Assembly (NCBI RefSeq): GCF_013378445.1
Contig: NZ_JABXYK010000010.1
Span: 124,001 to 188,000, forward strand
Origin: Mycoplana rhizolycopersici
Lineage (GTDB): Bacteria > Pseudomonadota > Alphaproteobacteria > Rhizobiales > Rhizobiaceae
DNA length: 64,000 nt
Direction of reading: 5' to 3'
Shown here: positions 8,747 through 16,321 of the stretch, one piece after another
How the letters are laid out: every line of letters starts with the position of its first letter
How positions within the stretch are numbered: the stretch's first letter is position 1
Translations under genes and position numbers: made by a program
The notes under the pieces: model-generated
Told to the model about the DNA's origin: nothing
What the model saw: only the letters and a program-made list of their open reading frames with translations
Database searches by the model: none

Positions 8747-9511
8747 TCAGTCCGTTGCCCAGGCGAGCATCTGCTCGAACAGGGTCTTGTAGCCCGGCCA
8801 GGCGATGAATTCCGGCGGCAGCCAATGCGGGCCGACATCCGACGTCCACACCAGCGTGCGGCCCTCGCCATAGATGCCGGTGACGAGCAGCGGCAGCGAG
8901 CCGTATTCGGACGAGACGGTCATGAGCTGGTTGGCCCCGTCCTTCAGCGTCACCTCGTTGAAGCCGAGCAGATAGGGGAACTCGCCGGAAATGCCTGCCA
9001 GGATCGGGTGCGACGCGTCACCGGAGACGACGGGCGTAAAGCCCTCCGGCACTTCGACACGGTCGTCGACGGAAAGGCAGGCCACCGGCAGAACCTCTTC
9101 GACCGCCGTGTTGCGGAAGCGCGCGCCACCATTGATGCCCTGGAAGGAATAGTAGCCGCCGAACATCAGCAGTGCGCCACCCTTGGCGACGTATTCGCGC
9201 AGCAATTTCAGTCGGTTCGGCGTGCGGCGGGAATGGATCCAGGTGTCGGGATGCAGAAGCAGCGTGTTGGCGCCGATATCGGAAAGCACGATCGCGTCAT
9301 AGGCCTGCAGTCCTTCGAGCGTGCTTGGAAATTCCTTCTGCGCCTCGTGAGCCGGCATGAAGGTGACTTCGAAGGGGCTGTCCTTCAATGCCTTCAGCAG
9401 TTCGTCGGCTCCGGTATGATAGGTAACGGTCGGGAACTGGTCGAAGCCCTTGATGTGGGTTGCGGTCGATACCCAGGATTCGCCGGCGAGCAGCACTTTC
9501 TTCTTGGTCAT
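8747..9511 (-). CDS. Glutamine-amidotransferase-like protein (DUF1355 family)
   Basis: A 254-residue protein of the putative glutamine amidotransferase family PF07090 (class I amidotransferase fold, ThuA-like). Typical parts are VLLAGESWVS at the N-terminus, AIVLSDIGANTLLLHP near residue 75 and GALLMFGGYYSFQGI near 115. The last segment corresponds to the nucleophile elbow of true amidotransferases but has no cysteine, so glutaminase activity is unlikely. CAAGGAG precedes the ATG. It is the fifth gene of the unit counted from the binding protein. The role may be a sugar-modifying or binding function, as for ThuA-type proteins; no function is proven. Confidence 0.8.
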   Translation of the reverse strand: MTKKKVLLAGESWVSTATHIKGFDQFPTVTYHTGADELLKALKDSPFEVTFMPAHEAQKEFPSTLEGLQAYDAIVLSDIGANTLLLHPDTWIHSRRTPNRLKLLREYVAKGGALLMFGGYYSFQGINGGARFRNTAVEEVLPVACLSVDDRVEVPEGFTPVVSGDASHPILAGISGEFPYLLGFNEVTLKDGANQLMTVSSEYGSLPLLVTGIYGEGRTLVWTSDVGPHWLPPEFIAWPGYKTLFEQMLAWATD

Positions 9512-9539
9512 GGAAACTCCTTGAACAGTTGGCCGACAC

Positions 9540-10631
9540 TCAGCGCGCGGCGGAAAAGACGGATTTCGGGTTGTCGATCAGCATGCGGTCGATGGCCGCC
9601 TGGTCGACGCCGTGGCGCTTCAGCCGCGGCAGGAAGTGCTTGAGTATGTAGCCGTAGCCGAAGCCGCCGTAGCGCGTCAGCATGATCTTCAGGAAGACAT
9701 CCTGCGACAGCAGCAACCGGTCGCCAAAACCCTTGTCGACAAGGGCGGCGATGGCACGTGCGTTCTCCTCGTCGGAGGGCGACTGGGCGTCCTGATCGGC
9801 GTAGTAATAATCCATGCCGATCATATCGTATTCCAGGAAGGCCCCGCGCCGGGCGAGTGCGATCTGGTAATCCAGATCGTTGTGGCTAGGGTTCATGTGG
9901 CAAAGGACGGTATGGCGCAAGTCTGCCCCCTCCTCTTCCACAACGTCGAGCACGCGGTGGGCCAGACGCTCCCAGCCCGGAAGGTGGATGGAAAGCGGCA
10001 GGCCGGTGATGCGCGCCGCCCGCGCCGAAGCGCGCAGCGATTTTTCCTCCTCGGCAGTGAAATTCCGGCTGACGCCGACCTCGCCGATGATGCCGGCCAT
10101 GATTTCCGGCTGGCTCTCGCCGCCGCCGACATCGTCGACGATGAATTGCGTCACCTCTTCCACGTCCATGGCTTTGAGCCAATCGGGATGGGTGTGTTCG
10201 AGATAGAAGCCGGTGCCCATGATGATTTTGAGCCCCGACATGCGGGCGATGCGGGCAAGGCCCGCTGCATCGCGGCCGATGCCGAAATTGGTCGTCTCCA
10301 CCACGGTACAGCCGCCGAGGGCCTGGAAACGCTTCAATTCGCCGAGCGCAAGGTCTCCGTCATCGAGCGAGACATTGTCCCGGTTCATGTAGGGGTTCAT
10401 GCGCAGTTCGCCGATGATCTCGATCGAGACCTTTTGTTCGGCGATCGCCTTCTCGTCCGGATGGCAGGGGCAGATCCAGCTGGTCGCGCCATCGAGGAAG
10501 ATATGTTCGTGCATCAGCGTCACGCCGAGATCGTCCACCGGCACCGGGCCGGTGACGGTCATGGCGGTGCCGGAGTTGACGCCGATCGGACGGCGCGGCT
10601 TCGGCGTGTCGGTGAAGAGGTCGTCGAGCAT
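9540..10631 (-). CDS. Phosphotriesterase-family amidohydrolase/lactonase
   Basis: A binuclear-metal hydrolase of the phosphotriesterase homology family, 363 residues. Ligands visible in order are MHEH (HxH) near residue 41, the bridging residue in IIGEVGVS near 185, the histidines in SIHLPG and LCHMNPSH, and the aspartate in SQDVF. The bridging position is Glu rather than the carboxylated Lys of true phosphotriesterase, as in E. coli Php. Related enzymes hydrolyse lactones, including phosphorylated sugar lactones. It lies 2 bases after the permease stop, so it belongs to the importer operon. The substrate is unknown; a sugar lactone or phospholactone is the best guess. Confidence 0.85.
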   Translation of the reverse strand: MLDDLFTDTPKPRRPIGVNSGTAMTVTGPVPVDDLGVTLMHEHIFLDGATSWICPCHPDEKAIAEQKVSIEIIGELRMNPYMNRDNVSLDDGDLALGELKRFQALGGCTVVETTNFGIGRDAAGLARIARMSGLKIIMGTGFYLEHTHPDWLKAMDVEEVTQFIVDDVGGGESQPEIMAGIIGEVGVSRNFTAEEEKSLRASARAARITGLPLSIHLPGWERLAHRVLDVVEEEGADLRHTVLCHMNPSHNDLDYQIALARRGAFLEYDMIGMDYYYADQDAQSPSDEENARAIAALVDKGFGDRLLLSQDVFLKIMLTRYGGFGYGYILKHFLPRLKRHGVDQAAIDRMLIDNPKSVFSAAR

Positions 10632-10633
10632 CG

Positions 10634-11644
10634 TCAGCGACCCTTCGCGCCGCCGCGGAACAGGCGGAAATTCAGCCAGATCGCGACGAGGATGATGAAG
10701 CCGGTGACGATCGGCGTGAAGAAGGGCGACAGATGCGACAGGATGAGACCGTTTGCCAGCACCGCAACCGTAAGCGCACCGAGGATCGTGCCCGTAAGCG
10801 AGCCGCGCCCGCCAAAGAGGCTGGTGCCGCCGAGCACCACGGCGGCGATGACGTCAAGCTCGAAGCCCTGCCCTGCATTGGAGGAACCGGAGCCGAGACG
10901 AGCGGAAAGGATGACGCCGGCCGCCGCAGCCGCCGTGCCGGAGAGCACATAGACCCAGAGGATGACACTGCGTGTGTTGACGCCTGCCCGCCGCGTCGCC
11001 TCGGCATTCGCTCCGACGCCCGTGACGTATCGGCCGAAATGGGTTTCGTTGAAGGCAATATAGGCGACGGCGAGGATGACGATGGCGATCAGTGCCGGCG
11101 CGGGAATGCCGAGTATCCAGGCACGGCCGAGCGCTACGAAGGGGCTCGTCGGTTCGATCGGGATCGAATAGCCTCCGGTGATGAGCAGCGCAAAGCCGCG
11201 GATGACCGAGAGCCCTGCCAGCGTGACGATGAAGGCGGGGATGCGCTCATAGGCGATGAAATAGCCCTGGATGACGCCGATCACGCCACCCAGCAGCAGC
11301 ATCAGCAGAATGGCGAGCGGCCACGGCACACCGGCCTGAAGTGCCGCGGCCGAAAGCGTCGCCGTCAGTGCCAGCACGGAGCCCACCGAGAGATCGATGC
11401 CGCCTGTCGTGATGACGAAGGTCATGGCGGCTGCCACGATGAGCAGCGGGGCGGATTGCCTGATGACGTTGAGGAGGTTCGGCGCGGTGAGGAAGGCGTC
11501 CGTCGTCACCGAGAAGAACAGGCAGCAGACTATGAAGAACAGCGCGATCGACATGACGCCGCCATTGGCCACGACCTTGTCGAGGATCGTCGCCTCGCGC
11601 ATGCGCGGCGGATGGCTGGCATAGGCGTTGGGTTCGGAACTCAT
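10634..11644 (-). CDS. Sugar-type ABC transporter permease (RbsC family)
   Basis: A 336-residue inner-membrane permease of the BPD_transp_2 family used by ribose, xylose and autoinducer-type importers. Eight to ten hydrophobic helices are visible, with the family motif GGIDLSVGSVLAL near residue 85 and VLGGTSLFGGRGSLTGT near residue 265. It overlaps the ATPase stop by 4 bases and precedes the phosphotriesterase-like gene by 2 bases. It would form a homodimer because the operon holds one permease. Confidence 0.9.
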   Translation of the reverse strand: MSSEPNAYASHPPRMREATILDKVVANGGVMSIALFFIVCCLFFSVTTDAFLTAPNLLNVIRQSAPLLIVAAAMTFVITTGGIDLSVGSVLALTATLSAAALQAGVPWPLAILLMLLLGGVIGVIQGYFIAYERIPAFIVTLAGLSVIRGFALLITGGYSIPIEPTSPFVALGRAWILGIPAPALIAIVILAVAYIAFNETHFGRYVTGVGANAEATRRAGVNTRSVILWVYVLSGTAAAAAGVILSARLGSGSSNAGQGFELDVIAAVVLGGTSLFGGRGSLTGTILGALTVAVLANGLILSHLSPFFTPIVTGFIILVAIWLNFRLFRGGAKGR

Positions 11645-12438
11645 GCGGAGGCGCCTTTTTCCCGGTTGTGGCCTGCAGACCGGGCGGCAAACTTTCGCCC
11701 GACAATGAGATTGACGACGTCCTCGATATTGGTGTCCTCGATGCGTCTCTCGGCGACGTTGCGCCCCTCATACATCACCTGGATGCGGTCGCAGACAAGG
11801 AAGAGATCCTGCAGGCGATGCGTGATGAGAATGACGGACACGCCGCGTTGCGAGACCGTGCGGATGAGTTCGAGCACCGCTTCCACCTCGGCGACGGCGA
11901 GCGCTGCCGTCGGCTCGTCCATGATGAGCACGGACGGATTGAAGGACGCGGCGCGGCCGATCGCGATCGACTGACGCTGGCCACCCGAGAGGTTTTCGAC
12001 CTTCATGCGCGTATCGGGAATGACGATGCCGAGATTGGAGAGCATGTCGCGCGCCCGCTCGTGCATGAGCTTCTTGTCGAGCATCGGCACGCCTGCCACC
12101 CGCCGCTTCGGCTCGCGGCCGAGGAAGAGGTTGCCGGCGACATCGATCGTGTCGCAGAGCGCAAGGTCCTGGTAGACCATCTCGATGCGGGCGGCGCGTG
12201 CATCCGCCGGCGAGGTGAAGGCGACGTGCTTGCCGTCGATCTCGATCGTGCCCGCGTCGGGGATTACTGCGCCTGACAGTACTTTGCTGATGGTGGATTT
12301 GCCCGCGCCATTGTCGCCCACCAGGCCGAGGACTTCCCCTGGCTTCAGGTCGAGCGAGACGTTGTCGAGCGATTGCAGAGCGCCGTAGCGCTTGGAAATG
12401 CCGGTCATGCGGACGCGGCTGACATGCGTGTCGGTCAT
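11641..12438 (-). CDS. Sugar-type ABC transporter ATP-binding protein, single domain
   Basis: A 265-residue ATPase with one nucleotide-binding domain, unlike the double-domain RbsA or MglA (about 500 residues); FrcA-type systems of rhizobia also have a single domain. The Walker A GDNGAGKST is near residue 40, the signature LSGGQRQS near 142 and the Walker B VLIMDEPTAAL near 165. The ATG at 12438 has AAGGG upstream; a TTG at 12444 is an alternative. A 15-base-stem palindrome at 12489-12529 separates it from the binding-protein gene. Confidence 0.88.
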   Translation of the reverse strand: MTDTHVSRVRMTGISKRYGALQSLDNVSLDLKPGEVLGLVGDNGAGKSTISKVLSGAVIPDAGTIEIDGKHVAFTSPADARAARIEMVYQDLALCDTIDVAGNLFLGREPKRRVAGVPMLDKKLMHERARDMLSNLGIVIPDTRMKVENLSGGQRQSIAIGRAASFNPSVLIMDEPTAALAVAEVEAVLELIRTVSQRGVSVILITHRLQDLFLVCDRIQVMYEGRNVAERRIEDTNIEDVVNLIVGRKFAARSAGHNREKGASA

Positions 12439-12488
12439 GTTCAATGGCCCTTGCAGGAAATCCGGCCGCCCAGTCTACTCTTCATCAT

Positions 12489-12529
12489 GCAATTCCAGCA
12501 AAACTGCTGCGCGCTTTTGCTGGAATTGC
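12489..12529. repeat. Long intercistronic palindrome (REP-like)
   Basis: A perfect 15-base inverted repeat GCAATTCCAGCAAAA with an 11-base loop, between the binding-protein and ATPase genes. Palindromic units of this general look (AATTCC start, AAAACTGC loop side) are scattered in Rhizobiaceae intergenic regions. Here it probably stabilises the binding-protein mRNA or dampens transcription of the downstream genes. Confidence 0.75.
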
Positions 12530-12559
12530 CGGTACACCGAGCGGCGGCGGCAGTTCGGC

Positions 12560-13501
12560 TTACTTGAACATTTCGCGATATTGGTCGACGTTCGCCTTCG
12601 TCACGATCGTCACGGGAACGTTGATGATCGGATCGATCTTCTCGCCCTTCTTCACCTTCACGAGCGCTTCGACGGCGGCCTTGCCTTCGCCGGCCGGATC
12701 CTGCTGGATCACGGCGGTGACGAAGCCCTGGTCGATGCCATCGATGGCGGATTTCGTCAGGTCCCAGCCGAACACCTTGATGCTGTCGCCGCGGCCCTGG
12801 CTGGCAACGGCGGAGACCGCGCCGAGCAGAGCCGGCTCACCGGTCGCATAAAGCGCATTCATGTCGGGATTGGCGGTCATCAGGTTTTCAGCGGCCGACA
12901 GTGCGACGTCCTGCACGTTCTGACCATCGACCGTGTTGAGGAAATCGACCTTCTGGCCACCCTCGGCGACTGCGGCCTTGAACCCGTCGAGACGCTGGTT
13001 CTGGATGAAGGAGTTGAGTGCGCCGACGACGCCGACCTTGGCTGCGCCGCCCATGTCGCTCTTGACGTAATCGGAGAAGAACTTGCCGATCTCGCCGCCG
13101 GCCGCGGTGTTGTCCACGCCGACGAACGCGATGTTGTCGCCATCCGGGATCTGCGCGTCGATGGCGATGACCGGAATGCCGGCATTCTTGGCGGCGGTGA
13201 TCGCCGGCTTGACGCCATTGACGTCGATGGCGACCAGAATGATGCCATCGACCTTCTGGGTGATGTAGGTCTCGATCGCGTCGTTCTGAGCGGAAGGCAC
13301 GTTGTTGGCGTTGAAGATGACGAGGTCGACGCCAGCCGCCTTTGCAGCCTCGTTGGCACCGTCGTTGATCTGGTTGAAGAAGAGGGCCTGCTGGTTGATG
13401 GTGACGAGGGCGAAAGTATCGGCGAAGGCATTGGCTGCGCCCATCGAGAGCGTCATGGCGACGGCTGCAGCGCAGCCGAGCAGATATTTGGTCCGACCCA
13501 T
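12560..13501 (-). CDS. Sugar-type ABC transporter substrate-binding protein
   Basis: A 313-residue periplasmic binding protein of the Peripla_BP_4 (ribose-binding-like) family. A signal peptide covers about residues 1-27 (ending NAFA). Family features include the early LVTINQQALFFNQI strand and the hinge segments DGIILVAIDVNG and IPVIAIDAQIP. The ATG at 13501 has AGGGGAAC upstream. It is the first structural gene of the operon, with a near-consensus promoter and two palindromic boxes upstream (13556-13593). Members of this family bind pentoses, polyols and autoinducers; the ligand here is not readable. Confidence 0.9.
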   Translation of the reverse strand: MGRTKYLLGCAAAVAMTLSMGAANAFADTFALVTINQQALFFNQINDGANEAAKAAGVDLVIFNANNVPSAQNDAIETYITQKVDGIILVAIDVNGVKPAITAAKNAGIPVIAIDAQIPDGDNIAFVGVDNTAAGGEIGKFFSDYVKSDMGGAAKVGVVGALNSFIQNQRLDGFKAAVAEGGQKVDFLNTVDGQNVQDVALSAAENLMTANPDMNALYATGEPALLGAVSAVASQGRGDSIKVFGWDLTKSAIDGIDQGFVTAVIQQDPAGEGKAAVEALVKVKKGEKIDPIINVPVTIVTKANVDQYREMFK

Positions 13502-13555
13502 TTTTATGTTCCCCTTGTTTGAAGCCTTGGGCGACGACAGGAATTTACGGAAGGC

Positions 13556-13584
13556 ATTATTCAAGCTACTTGAATTCATGTCAA
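13556..13584 (-). promoter_or_regulatory. Sigma-70 promoter of the sugar ABC operon
   Basis: On the minus strand a TTGACA (plus-strand 13579-13584) is followed after exactly 17 bases by AATAAT (13556-13561), about 55 bases before the binding-protein start. This is the clearest sigma-70-type promoter in the window. Confidence 0.65.
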
Positions 13585-13593
13585 GCAACTTGA
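13560..13593. promoter_or_regulatory. Two palindromic operators inside the sugar ABC promoter
   Basis: Box 1 is TTCAAG-CTA-CTTGAA (13560-13574), and box 2 is TCAAG-CAA-CTTGA (13581-13593). Their centres are 20 bases apart, so both face the same side of the helix, and they cover the -10/spacer and the -35. This is classic repressor geometry. The XRE-cupin protein encoded immediately upstream is the obvious candidate to bind them. Confidence 0.65.
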
Positions 13594-13640
13594 ATAGCTT
13601 TCGCGCAGGCAGAAGCAATAGGGGAATTTGTCGATAGATA

Positions 13641-14294
13641 TCAGAAAGTTGGCGGCGTGTTGACCCAAAAGATCGAGGCGCGCTCGGTGCCCAGGTTGCG
13701 ATACCAATGGGCGAGTTCGGAATTGAACACGAAACTGTCGCCGGCGGAAAGACGGAAGGTCTTGTCGCCGATCATTAGTTCGATCTCGCCGACAAGCACA
13801 TACCCTACTTCTTCGCCGATATGCTGGATGGGCCCGGCGCTCTCGCCGCCAGCGTCGATGTGGTGGATGTTGCACTGGAGCAGATGGCCGGGCGAATAGG
13901 GGATGATGCGCTCGAGCGAGATACCCTCGCCGCGACGCAGCGGGTCGAGTGCGATCAGCGGACGGGTTCCGGCGCGAAAGACCACGCCCTCCTCGCCGTC
14001 GGTTTCCTCGAACATCCAGCCGATGTTGGAATCAAGCGCCTGCACCAGACGGTGCAGCATCGGAAGCGAGGGCGAGGCCTTGCCGTTCTCGATCTTCGAC
14101 AACAGGCTTTCCGAGCAATCCGCCGCCTGCGCCAATGCCTTCAGCGTCATTCCCCGCGTCTGGCGAGCGAGCTTCAGACGCGCACCAAGCCGCACCGGGT
14201 TCGATTGGGTTTTGTCCTCCCGGCTGCTTTCAGACGGCGAAGGCGGCTTGACCATATTCATGTGACGGTATCGCGTTGATCGAGGAGACGACAA
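13641..14294 (-). CDS. XRE-cupin transcriptional regulator
   Basis: A 217-residue regulator with a Cro/CI helix-turn-helix (LGARLKLARQTRGMTLKALAQAA, then SLLSKIENGKASPS, about residues 36-76) and a C-terminal cupin domain (IQHIGEEVGYVLVGEIEL near 160) that should bind a small ligand. A TTG start at 14294 was chosen because GGAAGGA lies just upstream; ATG codons at 14261 and 14255 lack a site. It lies upstream of the sugar importer on the same strand and probably represses it through the palindromes at 13560-13593. Regulators of this build (PuuR-like) often control amine or amino-acid catabolism. Confidence 0.88.
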   Translation of the reverse strand: MSSPRSTRYRHMNMVKPPSPSESSREDKTQSNPVRLGARLKLARQTRGMTLKALAQAADCSESLLSKIENGKASPSLPMLHRLVQALDSNIGWMFEETDGEEGVVFRAGTRPLIALDPLRRGEGISLERIIPYSPGHLLQCNIHHIDAGGESAGPIQHIGEEVGYVLVGEIELMIGDKTFRLSAGDSFVFNSELAHWYRNLGTERASIFWVNTPPTF

Positions 14295-14373
14295 TAGTTC
14301 CTTCCATCAAGGCGTGTCCAGAGAGGAGGCCGCCCATGTCACATTGCCCTTCCGGGCGCCGTGGGACTTTTCG

Positions 14374-15270
14374 TCACCCGCGCCGGGCGTAGAGAATGCC
14401 GCATAAAACGATCACGCCGCCGATGGCCTGGGTCAAGCCGACGCCTTCACCAAGCACGATCACACCGAGAAGGGCGGCCACGACGGGCTGCAGCAGCAGG
14501 GTGAGCGCGGAGAAGGATGTCGGGAGATAGGCGAGCGCGTAGCTGATCGCCACCTGCCCGCCGGCGTGGCTGATCAATGCGAGGCCAATGAGCATGCTCC
14601 ATCCGAAGGCCGTGACCGGGAAAAGCTGGTTCTCGGTCAGAAGGGCGACCGGCAGCAGGCAGATCGCGGCAGAAGCCGTGCTCCACAGCATGACGCGCAA
14701 CGTATCGAACCGGCCCCGCAACCAGGCGACGCACAGCATGTAGCCGGCATAGAAAAGGGCTGCGAGCGCCGCAAGGGCATCACCGCCGCGGTCCCCCGCG
14801 GACAGGCCGCTCAACCCGCCCTTCAGGACGATGATCCCGGTCATCGCAACGGCGAGGCCGAGGAGGAAAGTCGGAGTAATCCTGGCGCCGAGGAACAGCC
14901 AGCCGATTGCGGTCACAAAGACGGGGGCGAGATTGGCAAGGAGAGTGGCATTGGCAACCGTGGTTACATGGATCGAGGCGTGCCACGCCACGAGGTCGGC
15001 GGCAAGGAAAAGCCCCGGCAGGGCGAGCATGGCCGCGTCCCGCACCCCTTCCGGTCTCACCGTTTGCCGTTGGTCGACGCTCCGGAAGAACAGGGTGAGC
15101 GGCACCAGCGCCAACGCGACGCGCCAGAAGGCGGTCGCCATCGGGCCCACTTCGGAAAGGCGCACGAAAATCGGCGAGCCGCCTATGGCGATCCCGCCGG
15201 CCAGAAGTGCGAGCAAGGCCAGCCGGTTGCGGGCGACGGGGGCCGTGGCGGCGAGTGGTGTTGTCGACAC
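14374..15270 (-). CDS. EamA/DMT-family transporter at the end of the ectoine operon
   Basis: A 298-residue drug/metabolite transporter with ten predicted helices in two EamA repeats (repeat starts near GGSPIFVRLSEVGP and GYMLCVAWLRGR). Members export amino acids, nucleobases or sugars. It begins 39 bases after doeB on the same strand, so it is probably the last gene of the ehu-eut-doe transcript. The start is a GTG at 15270 with GGATG upstream; no nearby ATG fits the first helix. A role as exporter of an ectoine-breakdown intermediate is an inference from position only. Confidence 0.85.
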   Translation of the reverse strand: MSTTPLAATAPVARNRLALLALLAGGIAIGGSPIFVRLSEVGPMATAFWRVALALVPLTLFFRSVDQRQTVRPEGVRDAAMLALPGLFLAADLVAWHASIHVTTVANATLLANLAPVFVTAIGWLFLGARITPTFLLGLAVAMTGIIVLKGGLSGLSAGDRGGDALAALAALFYAGYMLCVAWLRGRFDTLRVMLWSTASAAICLLPVALLTENQLFPVTAFGWSMLIGLALISHAGGQVAISYALAYLPTSFSALTLLLQPVVAALLGVIVLGEGVGLTQAIGGVIVLCGILYARRG

Positions 15271-15309
15271 GGCATCATCCAGTTCTGCAGGGATCCAGGC
15301 GGCGCAGCG

Positions 15310-16314
15310 TTAGACGCTTGCGGCAAAAACCGCAACACAATCGCCTGCCTTGACCAGGCCCGGAAAATGCCGGGCGCAGAGCATGCCGTCCATCCTGGCG
15401 CGCACGTCCGAGGGGTCCAAGCCCGTTCGCCCCAGCGGATAGATGCGGGCGACGACCTGGCCCTTTAGGACCGTTTCCCCCAAGTCGACCATCGGCTCGA
15501 TCAGCCCGTCGCCCTCGGCAAAGGCGAAGCAATCACCGTCCGGCATATCGAGCCAACGTGTTTCGGAGATCTCCGGCTCACCTTCGATGATGCCGGCCTG
15601 GCGCAGCATGTTCCGGACCCCGCGCTTGGCGATGCCGGCGCTCCTTGCTGTTGCCGTGCCTCCGCCGCCAAGCTCGGTGGTGACGAAAACCTTGCCCATT
15701 TCCTCGGCCGCCGTGTCGTACATGCCGACAGCATCGATCTCGAGCATCTTCATCGAATAGGGTGCGGAAAACGCCTGTACGAGCGAGAAGGCGCGCGCCT
15801 CCAGCACCTTGTCGGGTACGATATGAGCAGCGCAGAAAGGCAGGAAATCCAACGTCTTGCCGCCTGAATGGAAATCAAGAACGACATCGGCAAGCGGCAG
15901 GAGTTCGCGCTGGAAATAGTCGGCGATCTTCTGCGTGACCGTGCCATCCGGCCGACCCGGAAAGCTGCGGTTCAAATTGCCCTTGTCGATCGGCGACGTG
16001 CGGGTGGCGGCGACAAAGGCGGGATAATTCATCGCCGGAACGATGATGACCCGGCCGGAAATTTCCTCCGCCTTCAGGGTCCGGGCAAGATCGAACAGGG
16101 CGATCGGCCCTTCGTACTCGTCGCCGTGGTTGCCGCCGGTGAGAAGGGCCGTCGGCCCCTCCCCGTTCTTGATGACGGTGATCGGGATCATCACCGATCC
16201 CCAGGCGGAATCGTCCCGGCTGTAGGGCAGGCGAAGAAAGCCGTGCTGGACGCCGTCTGCCGAATAGTCGACCGTTGGCGCGATCGGCGATGGGCGTAGT
16301 TCCGTTTCGCTCAT
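15310..16314 (-). CDS. doeB: N-alpha-acetyl-L-2,4-diaminobutyrate deacetylase
   Basis: A 334-residue member of the succinylglutamate desuccinylase/aspartoacylase (M14-like) family, the second enzyme of ectoine breakdown (also called EutE). It removes acetate from N-alpha-acetyl-diaminobutyrate. The zinc site is seen as GGNHGDEYEG (His and Glu) near residue 73 and DFHSGG (His) near 165. The ATG at 16314 follows the doeA stop by 7 bases; the longer frame to 16359 would run into doeA. The DoeA-DoeB pairing and the surrounding ehu/eut genes make the call firm. Confidence 0.92.
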   Translation of the reverse strand: MSETELRPSPIAPTVDYSADGVQHGFLRLPYSRDDSAWGSVMIPITVIKNGEGPTALLTGGNHGDEYEGPIALFDLARTLKAEEISGRVIIVPAMNYPAFVAATRTSPIDKGNLNRSFPGRPDGTVTQKIADYFQRELLPLADVVLDFHSGGKTLDFLPFCAAHIVPDKVLEARAFSLVQAFSAPYSMKMLEIDAVGMYDTAAEEMGKVFVTTELGGGGTATARSAGIAKRGVRNMLRQAGIIEGEPEISETRWLDMPDGDCFAFAEGDGLIEPMVDLGETVLKGQVVARIYPLGRTGLDPSDVRARMDGMLCARHFPGLVKAGDCVAVFAASV

Positions 16315-16321
16315 GGCTGTC

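Noticed and set aside
15261-15270. TTGTCGACAC resembling the GntR box
   Set aside because: It covers the start codon of the EamA gene, lies far from the hydroxyproline cluster and contains a common SalI-type core; one mismatch to the box is expected by chance.
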